From assembly GCA_003164045.1 (NCBI GenBank), contig PLRU01000060.1, positions 1 through 64,000 of the forward strand: a DNA stretch of 64,000 nt, in the 5' to 3' direction. A model generated the notes under the pieces. The model worked only from the letters and a program-made list of their open reading frames with translations, had not been told where the DNA came from and searched no databases. How positions within the stretch are numbered: position 1 is the stretch's first letter; each line of letters opens with the position of its first letter. This document shows positions 1-7,868 of this stretch, in pieces. This stretch comes from Candidatus Lustribacter telmatis (GTDB lineage: Bacteria > Vulcanimicrobiota > Vulcanimicrobiia > Vulcanimicrobiales > Vulcanimicrobiaceae). The translations under genes and the position numbers were made by a program.

Positions 1-1491
1 GTTTTGCTGACGCGACTGACGGCATTGAACGAAGCCGCGACCATCGATGTGCTCTGCGCAGACAAAACGGGGACGCTGACCAGCAATGAACTCGGTGTCG
101 CGTTGGTGCGGCCATTGGCTGAAGGATGGAGCGAGGGCGATATTCTTGCGTTTGCCGCGCTCGCCAGTTCCTCCGACGGCCGGGACTCGGTCGATATGGC
201 GATCCAACGTGCGGCACAGGCAGCCCGGCCGGCGCGTCCGATTCCTCGCGTCGTCAGCTTCACGCCGTTCGATCCGACGACGAAACAGGCCGAGGCCAAA
301 GCGGTTGATGCCAGTGCGCGCGAGATCCTAATTACCAAAGGCGCTCCGGAGAAGCTCGGATCGTCGACGGAGATGTCGACCGCGGAATTATTCAAACTCG
401 CGACCGCAGGCTATCGGACGTTAGCGGTCACGGTCGGTCCTGCCGGACAAGCTCTCTTGGTCGGCTTTGTCGCCCTGAGTGATTCGCCCCGGCCGGATTC
501 CGCCGCTCTCCTCAAGGAACTCGGCTCATTGGGCGTCCACACCGTGATGCTTACCGGCGACACGATGGCCACCGCGATGACGGTCGCGCGGGCCATCGGT
601 CTCGAAGGCGCAGCCTGTCCGCCCGGCAAGATTCCAGATCGCGTCGTTCCGGAAGACTTTGCTGTCTATGCCGGCATTTTTCCCGAGGACAAGTTCCGTC
701 TGGTGCAGGCCTTCCAAAGCGCCGGGCACGCCGTCGGCATGTGCGGGGACGGAGCGAACGATGCACCGGCTCTCCGTCAAGCACAGATGGGAATCGCGGT
801 CTCCAGCGCGACCGACGTCGCCAAAGCAGCAGCAGGTATGGTGCTCACGACGCCCGGGCTCGGCGGCATCGTCTCTGCAATCAAGGAAGGACGCATCGTT
901 TTCCGGCGCGTCCTTACCTACACGTTCACGATTCTCATCAACAAGACCGCAACGTTGCTCGTGCTCGGCGGCGGCCTCCTGCTGACGGGGCACGCGGTTT
1001 TAACGCCGATGCTGCAAGCGATTTCAATGTTTGCGAACGATTTCGCCAGCATGGCACGCACGACGGACAACGCATCGCCTTCACCGCATCCTAACGCCTG
1101 GCGATTACGCAATCTCACGCTGGCAGCGATACCCCTTGCAGCGTTCAAACTGCTGTACTTGCTCGGAGTCCTGAGCATCGCCGTGTTTCGCATCGGCTTG
1201 AGCACCGGGCAAATTCAGACCCTCACCTTCATTATGCTCGTCTTTGCCGGCCAAGGCGTCATGTATGTTGTGCGCGAGCGAGGACGGCTGTGGGACTCAT
1301 GTCCAAGCCGCTTGATGATCATCTTTAGCACTACCGACATCGTCTTCGTCTCAGCGCTCGCCATCTTCGGCATTTTCATCCAACCGCTTCCGGCGAGCAT
1401 TGTCCTTACCGTACTCGCGGCGACCGTCGTGTTTGTTCTCGCACTCGATCAGGTCAAAGTCATGCTCTATCGTTACTTCCCAATCGACTGA
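1..1491 (+). CDS. P-type cation-transporting ATPase (H+-ATPase-like), C-terminal part, 5' end outside window
   Basis: DKTGTLT phosphorylation motif, MLTGD and GDGANDAPAL motifs, C-terminal TM helices; ORF open to the left edge. Confidence 0.93.
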   Translation, partial: VLLTRLTALNEAATIDVLCADKTGTLTSNELGVALVRPLAEGWSEGDILAFAALASSSDGRDSVDMAIQRAAQAARPARPIPRVVSFTPFDPTTKQAEAKAVDASAREILITKGAPEKLGSSTEMSTAELFKLATAGYRTLAVTVGPAGQALLVGFVALSDSPRPDSAALLKELGSLGVHTVMLTGDTMATAMTVARAIGLEGAACPPGKIPDRVVPEDFAVYAGIFPEDKFRLVQAFQSAGHAVGMCGDGANDAPALRQAQMGIAVSSATDVAKAAAGMVLTTPGLGGIVSAIKEGRIVFRRVLTYTFTILINKTATLLVLGGGLLLTGHAVLTPMLQAISMFANDFASMARTTDNASPSPHPNAWRLRNLTLAAIPLAAFKLLYLLGVLSIAVFRIGLSTGQIQTLTFIMLVFAGQGVMYVVRERGRLWDSCPSRLMIIFSTTDIVFVSALAIFGIFIQPLPASIVLTVLAATVVFVLALDQVKVMLYRYFPID

Positions 1492-1517
1492 GGATGAGAG
1501 TCGCGAACCGGGCACAT

Positions 1518-1562
1518 GTGAAGGGCGCCTTCATACGTCGCTCACGATTGGTATCGTACGCT
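1518..1562 (+). promoter_or_regulatory. Candidate PhoB/OmpR-type box plus -10 upstream of spoIIE copy 1
   Basis: GTGAAG-GGCGC-CTTCAT-ACGTC-GCTCAC then 11 nt then TACGCT; same architecture in about 9 other places. Confidence 0.55.
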
Positions 1563-1620
1563 CTCGTACAGGCTACATCTCCTGCGGTTGAGCGAGGAGA
1601 GTACGCCCGTTGGGGAGACG

Positions 1621-2454
1621 ATGATCGACTATTCAGTCCCGCCGCTCGTCGACGGGACACCGGCAACGGCGCATTCCACGCTCGTGGTATCGTCGTCGGT
1701 TCGGAGTTGCGACGGCGGCATCCGGTGCGGGGACCTGGCCGTTGAATTGTCGCTAAGGTCCGGCCGCACGGCAATCATTCTCATCGATATTGCCGGCCAC
1801 GGGACGGCCCGCGCCGCCCTTTCGTCAGCCGTCGCCGACGAGATTGTCACCGCCCTCCTCCATGATGAATCCCCGTCCGCGGCACTAGATCGGGCGGACC
1901 AACTTCTCCGGACGATTGCCGACGAGACCCCGTATGCAGTCGCCTTCGTTGCAATCGTGCATCCTGTTCTGCGAACCGTCGTGTACGGTTCCGCCGGTCA
2001 CGATGTCGCATTCACTCTCGCGGGCAACGGGACCATCCGGCAGCTGATACCGACCGCACCGATGCTGGGCATCCCCCTTGCCAATAACGCCTGTGACGCC
2101 GTCTTCACCCTCGATCCGACTGAAACGCTCGTCATCGTAACAGACGGCGTTTCCGATAGCCACCGAGCCGGCTCGGACGACTTCTTCGGTGCTACCCGGA
2201 CGGCGCTTGCGGTTAGGCGCTCGCGCATCAACGGCACGGATCCTTCGCAGGCGATACTCGAAGCCGCTCGCGCACACGAAGGCGGCGTTCAAGCCGACGA
2301 TGCAGCCGCGCTCGTTGTGCGCTTGCGGCCCGCAAACAGACAGCTCAACCCTACGCAAAAACCGATAGCTCTAGACAATCACCATCGTTCTGTTCGTATG
2401 AAAACCATGCCAACCGTTGCGTACGACTCCTGCAATACGCACCCTCAGCTGTGA
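1621..2454 (+). CDS. SpoIIE/PPM-family serine phosphatase, copy 1
   Basis: IDIAGHG, GSAGHDVAF, VIVTDGVSD and ADDAAALVV motifs; RBS GGGGAG before ATG; two close paralogs in window. Confidence 0.88.
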   Translation: MIDYSVPPLVDGTPATAHSTLVVSSSVRSCDGGIRCGDLAVELSLRSGRTAIILIDIAGHGTARAALSSAVADEIVTALLHDESPSAALDRADQLLRTIADETPYAVAFVAIVHPVLRTVVYGSAGHDVAFTLAGNGTIRQLIPTAPMLGIPLANNACDAVFTLDPTETLVIVTDGVSDSHRAGSDDFFGATRTALAVRRSRINGTDPSQAILEAARAHEGGVQADDAAALVVRLRPANRQLNPTQKPIALDNHHRSVRMKTMPTVAYDSCNTHPQL

Positions 2455-2488
2455 CGTTGAACGACCGTCGCTCCCGCTAGGAAAAGCT

Positions 2489-2872
2489 ATGTATATCAAA
2501 GCCCGGGCCCGCCAATCGGAAGGCGAAACGTACGTCATGGATTTGACCGGTGAGATCGATATCCACACTGTACCTAGGCTCAAAGACGCGCTCAAAAAGC
2601 TGACCGATGACGAGCATTACAAGCTCGTCATCAACCTCCTAGACGTCGATTACATCGATTCGACGGGTTTGGCCGTTCTCGTCGGCGTTCACAAGCTGGT
2701 GCAAGAACACGATGGTGCGGTGACTCTCGTGTTAACAAACCCGCACATCAAGAAGACCCTCGACATTATGGGTTTGAATAAGGTCTTTTGGATCTTCGAC
2801 GACGAGCAGAGCGCGGTGAAACAGTTGCGTCGTCCGGCCCACGGCTCGAACGCCGTGAAGTCTATTGCATGA
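2489..2872 (+). CDS. STAS-domain anti-anti-sigma factor
   Basis: MDLTGEIDIHTVPRLKDAL...YIDSTGLAVLVGVHK. Confidence 0.88.
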   Translation: MYIKARARQSEGETYVMDLTGEIDIHTVPRLKDALKKLTDDEHYKLVINLLDVDYIDSTGLAVLVGVHKLVQEHDGAVTLVLTNPHIKKTLDIMGLNKVFWIFDDEQSAVKQLRRPAHGSNAVKSIA

Positions 2873-3569
2873 ACTTATAACCCACGCCATGGACAGTAAG
2901 GATGTACCGCGGCCCGTTTGGATCGTCGGCGATCTTTTGACGTAAGTTCGCGATATGCTTGTCGAGCGTTCGGTCGAAGACTTCGGTGGAGTCGACATTA
3001 ATATTGTCCAAGAGCTGCGCCCGGGTGAGGACGATACCTGCATTACGCGAGAGCACATCAAGAATGCGGTATTCCATCGGCGTTAACTTGACCGGCCTGC
3101 CTTTGAGATACACCTCGTGTCCCGTTCTGTCGATCTCGAGATCGCCGACTCGCTGCACGTCATGGACGACCCGCACGACCGTCGGCTTATGTTCGACACG
3201 ATTGACGATGTTCTTGACGCGCGCGACGACCTCACGCGGACTGAAAGGCTTGGCAATATAGTCGTCGGCTCCGAGTTCAAGACCCACGATGCGATCGACC
3301 GCCTCGTCACGTGACGTCACCATCAGGATCGGGACCTCGGATACCTTGCGTACGGCTTTGAAGACCTCGACGCCCGACATCTTCGGCAAGTTGAGATCGA
3401 GGAGGATGACATCGAAGGGCTCGGTGAGCGCCAATCGCACGGCCTCGGCTCCGTCGAACGCGCCGACAACCTCGAACCCTTCATCTTGCAGATAACGCGA
3501 AAGCACTTCGACGATCTTGCGCTCGTCATCGACGACGAGTGCTCGCCGTTGTTTGATGTTCGCTTCCAT
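2862..3569 (-). CDS. OmpR/PhoB-family response regulator
   Basis: ALVVDDERKI, VILLDLNLPKMSG, MVTSRDE, AKPFSPREVVAR; C-terminal winged helix ending TVHGVGYKF. Confidence 0.95.
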   Translation of the reverse strand: MEANIKQRRALVVDDERKIVEVLSRYLQDEGFEVVGAFDGAEAVRLALTEPFDVILLDLNLPKMSGVEVFKAVRKVSEVPILMVTSRDEAVDRIVGLELGADDYIAKPFSPREVVARVKNIVNRVEHKPTVVRVVHDVQRVGDLEIDRTGHEVYLKGRPVKLTPMEYRILDVLSRNAGIVLTRAQLLDNINVDSTEVFDRTLDKHIANLRQKIADDPNGPRYILTVHGVGYKFMQ

Positions 3570-3619
3570 ACCGTTAGCGATCGTTCGTGCGGCGCGGGTT
3601 GGGCTTTCGCTCGACCAGG

Positions 3620-4240
3620 CTAATCATCAGCATCGATACGATAGCCGATCCCCCGAACGGTCTCGATGAGCGAGGGCGAATCCGGATTCAGATCGATCTT
3701 GTGTCGGATGTTGCAAATGTGACGATCCACGACTCGGTCAAAGGGGATGCCCTCGTGCTTGACGGCATCCAGAAGCTCATCCCGCGTAACTGCCTTTCCG
3801 CAATGGCTCATCAACATGAAGAGAATTGCAAACTCCGTGTGGGTTAGCGAAGCAACACGATCACCAATGTGAACCGTAAGATTCGTCGGATCGAAAGTTA
3901 GTTTGGCGGTGTCTGAGGCTGCGCTGGCTGCGGTGTGAGTTGCGGCCGCTACTAAGGCGTCGTGGGGGTGATAGTGGTCACCGTGCCGACGCCAGACGTG
4001 GAATCGTCCGACCACGTTTTCAGGAACCCGCCGCTCCAGCAACTGTGCGTCGATGATCAGCAGGTCGGGGGACGTCAGTCGAAAGCGGCGGATCCCGGTC
4101 GCGATGTCGCGGCTAGCGCGAACGCGATATCCCAAGGCGACTAACGCGGTGCGAACGTTATCGACGGTTTTCCGATCGGTCGACAGGAGTAAGGCATGAA
4201 GGTTCTCGGGCGAAACCGCCGCGCCGTGAGCTTTGGGCAT
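3620..4240 (-). CDS. OmpR-family DNA-binding regulator with degenerate/truncated receiver
   Basis: C-terminal winged helix LTHTEFAILFMLM...SLIETVRGIGYRID; N-terminal receiver lacks the acidic pair and the distal half. Confidence 0.82.
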   Translation of the reverse strand: MPKAHGAAVSPENLHALLLSTDRKTVDNVRTALVALGYRVRASRDIATGIRRFRLTSPDLLIIDAQLLERRVPENVVGRFHVWRRHGDHYHPHDALVAAATHTAASAASDTAKLTFDPTNLTVHIGDRVASLTHTEFAILFMLMSHCGKAVTRDELLDAVKHEGIPFDRVVDRHICNIRHKIDLNPDSPSLIETVRGIGYRIDADD

Positions 4241-4490
4241 CGAGGATACTGCTTCCAGGCCTCGTCAAGCCCCGTCCTCTCTGAGGCATCGTTTATCGTC
4301 AAATATCAAATGGCGTTCTCAGGACCGTTCACAATTCACCACGATGCCGGCTTCATGTAGAGCTCTGAGAACGCTGCTCATCGAGTCTCTGCGCTCCGAC
4401 GGTCTCGGGACAAAGCCGAACTTTATGCGAAGGAATTAGGCGGCTGAGTGCGCGACCTACGCCGGGCCGAAGTTGCGAGAGGGGGTGCTC

Positions 4491-5141
4491 ATGGACAAGA
4501 CGCTGCACGACATGCGCAACGACCTCGCGGTCGCAATCGGGACCGTGCACGCCTTTATCGATGGCAAGCTCGAGCCGACGCAGCAACATCTTGAGGACAT
4601 TCTCGAATCCCTCGAACATCTGGATGCGATGGTGTCCGAACTTCGCTCTGGTTTGGCCGGAGCCGCTGCCGAAAGCAACGACAAACTCCTGGGCGCCATC
4701 ATCGAGGGATCGCCGTACGCGAAGATTCTCGTAAACAAAGATGGGCGCATCGCGCTCGTCAATGCTCAGACTGAAAGGCTCTTTGGGTACGAGCGCGACG
4801 AGCTGCTCGGTGAATCAATCGAGATGCTTGTCCCTGAACGGTTCCGCCACGGGCATCCCGGCTTGCGGCAGTTCTTCAATGAGGCTCCCATAGCGCGCCC
4901 GATGGGCGCGGGGCGTGACCTCTACGGCCGGCGCAAGGATGGCAGCGAGGTTCCGATCGAGATCGGCCTCAATCCGATCAAGACCGACAGAGAAGGCTTC
5001 ATGCTCGCCGCGATCGCCGATATCACCGAGCGCAAACGCGCCGAAGAGCTACGGCTACTCCGCACGGGCGTGCAGCATCATGCTGCCGAGTCGCATGCCC
5101 CAAAAAGCGCCGGCGAATCCGATAGTGCGGGTATGAGCTAA
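4491..5141 (+). CDS. PAS-domain protein lacking kinase domains (truncated paralog of the hybrid kinases)
   Basis: [34 protein letters not shown]...[17 protein letters not shown]...[11 protein letters not shown]; stops after the PAC. Confidence 0.83.
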   Translation: MDKTLHDMRNDLAVAIGTVHAFIDGKLEPTQQHLEDILESLEHLDAMVSELRSGLAGAAAESNDKLLGAIIEGSPYAKILVNKDGRIALVNAQTERLFGYERDELLGESIEMLVPERFRHGHPGLRQFFNEAPIARPMGAGRDLYGRRKDGSEVPIEIGLNPIKTDREGFMLAAIADITERKRAEELRLLRTGVQHHAAESHAPKSAGESDSAGMS

Positions 5142-5143
5142 CC

Positions 5144-5803
5144 ATGACGGATGGATCAGATACCCAGAGAGCAAGCGCGTTGCGTTCAATCGACCTGCCG
5201 TCGCCGGTCCTGGACCCCACGCTTTCGCTCTACGAAGCGGTCGCGCAGCGCCACACCACCCGCGACATTAGTGAGACGCCGTTGCCCCTGGCTCAGCTCT
5301 CGAATCTCTTATGGGTGGCGTATGGGGTCAACCGGACGTCGGGACCGTTCGGTGCCGCGGGACGGACGGCGGCCTCGGCCAGCAACTCGCAAGAGATCGA
5401 CCTCTACGTTGCCCTTCACGACGGCGCGTATCTCTACGACGCCGAGCTGCATCGACTCAACCCCGTGAATCCGGACGACGTGCGTTCCGGCGCGATGAAT
5501 CAGCGCCAGGGCGTCCCCTCGAAGGCACCGGTTCAGCTGATCTACGTCGTCGATCTCCATCGTCTCACGCACACCATCGGCTACGAGGAGCCCGGCCTGC
5601 ACGATCCCGAGGTTCAGAAGTCGTATTACTTCGTCGACACCGGGCTCATCGCCGGAAATGTTTACCTATTTGCCGCAGCGAGCGGGCTGGCATGTTGGTT
5701 TCACAACTGCGATAAGGCGGCACTCACGAAAAGCTTGGCGCTACGTCCGGAACAGCACGTGTTGTTCGCGCAGTCAGTCGGCCAACCGGAAGCGGTCCTG
5801 TAA
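5144..5803 (+). CDS. SagB/ThcOx-type nitroreductase-family oxidoreductase
   Basis: RHTTRDISETPLPLAQLSNLLWVAYGVNR...RTAASASNSQEIDLYVAL...DTGLIAGNVYLFAAASGL. Confidence 0.85.
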   Translation: MTDGSDTQRASALRSIDLPSPVLDPTLSLYEAVAQRHTTRDISETPLPLAQLSNLLWVAYGVNRTSGPFGAAGRTAASASNSQEIDLYVALHDGAYLYDAELHRLNPVNPDDVRSGAMNQRQGVPSKAPVQLIYVVDLHRLTHTIGYEEPGLHDPEVQKSYYFVDTGLIAGNVYLFAAASGLACWFHNCDKAALTKSLALRPEQHVLFAQSVGQPEAVL

Positions 5804-6018
5804 GCGAGGGCGACTCTTGGAACTCATGTCCAAGCCGCTTGATGATCATCTTCAGCACTACCGACATCGTCTTCGTCTCGACGCTTGCCATCTTCGGAAC
5901 TTTCATCCAACCGCTTCCGGCTAGCATTGTCGTTACGTTACTCGCGGCGACCGTGGTGTTCTCTCTCGCACTCGATTAGGTGAAAGTCATGCTCTATCGT
6001 TACTTCCCGATCGACTAA
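5804..6018 (+). pseudogene. Remnant of P-type ATPase 3' end (decayed duplicate of 1278-1491)
   Basis: High-similarity nucleotide match by eye, with an indel near the start and an internal stop (GATCAG to GATTAG). Confidence 0.9.
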
Positions 6019-6040
6019 CCCCGGCCGCCGAAGTACCCCA

Positions 6041-6060
6041 TATGTCGCCTAGGCGACATA
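6041..6060. promoter_or_regulatory. Perfect 20-bp palindrome TATGTCGCCTAGGCGACATA, candidate Crp/Fnr-family operator
   Basis: Perfect inverted repeat 98 bp upstream of the Crp/Fnr CDS start. Confidence 0.55.
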
Positions 6061-6157
6061 CACGCAGGCGATGAACCTCTATAGTTACCTGTCTGTTGCC
6101 GCGGCAGTCCGTCGTGGTAGGTCGCTTAGCAAAGCGACGGTCAGGGTGATTCTCAAT

Positions 6158-6883
6158 ATGTCGAGTCCGACCGGGAACGGGTTGCTAGATGCGCTTCCGC
6201 AAAATGAACGGGAGGCTATTCTTCCCAACCTGAAGCGCGTTAGCTTTGAAGCGGGCCAGATTTTGTATCGGTCCGGTGAGCGTATCTCCAACGTGTATTT
6301 TCCTACCAGTGCCGTTTTCTCAATGGTGACCGTTATGCACGACGGAGCGGGTGTGGAAATCGACATGATCGGGTGCGAGGGTTTAGTCGGAACGTACCTG
6401 GTTTGGGGAGCCGAGGAGACTCCGCATCAGACGTTATGTCAAGGAGCCGGCGATGCATGGGGCATTCGAGCGCTGTCTCTTCGCGCATGCATCAAAAAGG
6501 GCGGACATCTGCGCTTACTGATGGAGCATCATTCGCACGTGCAATACGTTTGCATGAGCCAATTTATTGCTTGCAATCGCTTTCATACTCTCACGCAACG
6601 ATGCGCACGTTGGTTGTTGGCAGCGCATGACCGAGTCGATCGAAATGAGTTCTCGTTCACCCAAGACTTTCTTGCGTTGATGTTGGGTGCCAATCGCCAA
6701 AGCGTCAGCGTCGTGGTGGCGCGCCTTCGGAAAGCCGGGCTCATCCGGTATAGCCGTGGGCGCCTGACGATTGCTAACCGCAAGGGCCTGAAGTCTGCCG
6801 CGTGTGAGTGTTATCAGATCATCGCCGGTCAATACAAACGCCTACTAACGAGCTATGCTAAGACTGCAACGGCGCCAGATTGA
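6158..6883 (+). CDS. Crp/Fnr-family transcriptional regulator (copy A)
   Basis: Cyclic-nucleotide-binding fold (SNVYFPTSAVFSMVT...EIDMIGCEG) and HTH (FLALMLGANRQSVSVVVARLRKAGLIRYSRGRLTI). Confidence 0.88.
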   Translation: MSSPTGNGLLDALPQNEREAILPNLKRVSFEAGQILYRSGERISNVYFPTSAVFSMVTVMHDGAGVEIDMIGCEGLVGTYLVWGAEETPHQTLCQGAGDAWGIRALSLRACIKKGGHLRLLMEHHSHVQYVCMSQFIACNRFHTLTQRCARWLLAAHDRVDRNEFSFTQDFLALMLGANRQSVSVVVARLRKAGLIRYSRGRLTIANRKGLKSAACECYQIIAGQYKRLLTSYAKTATAPD

Positions 6884-6890
6884 GATGTCA

Positions 6891-7658
6891 TCATCGCGCT
6901 GACCGTAAGAGCCCGCCGAATTGCTCTTTGGCAACCGCGTAGCATTCGCAAGATTCCGCTTCGAGGCCATGATGATCAAGTATCGTGATGTGGCCGCGGG
7001 TGTATCGAATAAGTTTCGCCCGCTGCAGAGCGGCGAGAGCGAGCGTCACACCCGATCGACCACTGCCTAACATCATGGCCAAATACTCCTGCGTCAACAA
7101 AATATCGTCGCGGTCGACTCGATCGTGCGTAAGCAGCAACCAGCGAGCGCATCGCTGCTCGATGTGATGCAGCCGGTTGCAGCCGGCGAGCTGCCCCAGA
7201 AAGTTCACGTACGCTTGTAGATATCGATCCAGGTGCACAGCAAACGTTTTGTTCGTTTTACGGAAATGCTGAAAAAGGTCGCCCGAGATTTTTATCGCCG
7301 CCCCGGGGACCTGGCAATAACATTCGTTTGCCGTCGTGTGGGCACCAAGGACGATGGGCAACGCCGAAGTGCCTTCGCGACCGATCGTCCCGACTTCGAT
7401 CGCGCCGCCTTCCCTCATCGTCGTGACGACCGAGAGCACGGAGTCGATCGGGAAAAAGGCTTGGGCTATTCGTTGATTCGCCTCGTAAATGACGTCGCGT
7501 ACACGCAAGTCAACGATCTGTCCCTCTTTCAAAACCGACGCGAGATCCGCGCCCTTTAAGCTCGCGAGGATATAATTGCACCGAAGAAGCTTCGGCGTTA
7601 GGTCACCCATTGCAGTGCGCTTTGGTACGCCTCTTTGGGAGTTTCCTGGCGATGGCAT
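6891..7658 (-). CDS. Crp/Fnr-family transcriptional regulator (copy B)
   Basis: AQAFFPIDSVLSVVTTM...EVGTIGREG and YLAMMLGSGRSGVTLALAALQRAKLIRYTRGHITI; start may be the internal ATG at 7610. Confidence 0.87.
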   Translation of the reverse strand: MPSPGNSQRGVPKRTAMGDLTPKLLRCNYILASLKGADLASVLKEGQIVDLRVRDVIYEANQRIAQAFFPIDSVLSVVTTMREGGAIEVGTIGREGTSALPIVLGAHTTANECYCQVPGAAIKISGDLFQHFRKTNKTFAVHLDRYLQAYVNFLGQLAGCNRLHHIEQRCARWLLLTHDRVDRDDILLTQEYLAMMLGSGRSGVTLALAALQRAKLIRYTRGHITILDHHGLEAESCECYAVAKEQFGGLLRSAR

Positions 7659-7868
7659 ACTCGCTGGATCAGGTCGGTTATATTGGTAAATAAATAAACC
7701 GTTCCCTCTCTAACTATATGTGTAAGATCATGCAGACCACGCAGCGCTCCCGACGCTATAGTAACGGTCTGGCAGGGCCCCGGTTGTACGTAGGTCTTAG
7801 CTTTCGTCCCTACGGCAGAGTTGCTAAGCTAACCAAATTAGCGAAATGCCCGATAAGGAGTCCGTGTT

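Noticed and set aside
526-993. Long antisense ORFs (155 aa here, and many others such as 15743-16897 and 48589-49554)
   Set aside because: GC-rich codon bias creates long antisense open frames opposite well supported genes; Arg/Ala/Pro-rich with no domain motifs.
1388-1400. ORF pairs 1215-1400 and 5724-5927 encoding near-identical MLAGSGWMK peptides
   Set aside because: They are antisense reads through the duplicated P-type ATPase 3' end, not a conserved small protein family.
4327-4356. GTTCACAATTCAC...CTTCAT upstream of the PAS protein
   Set aside because: Three TTCA elements but spacings of 7 and 17 bp, not 11; likely chance or a degenerate site.
7674-7698. AT-rich near-palindrome GGTTATATTGGTAAATAAATAAACC upstream of Crp/Fnr copy B
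   Set aside because: Only the outer GGTT/AACC pair; inner bases do not pair well, so not claimed as an operator.
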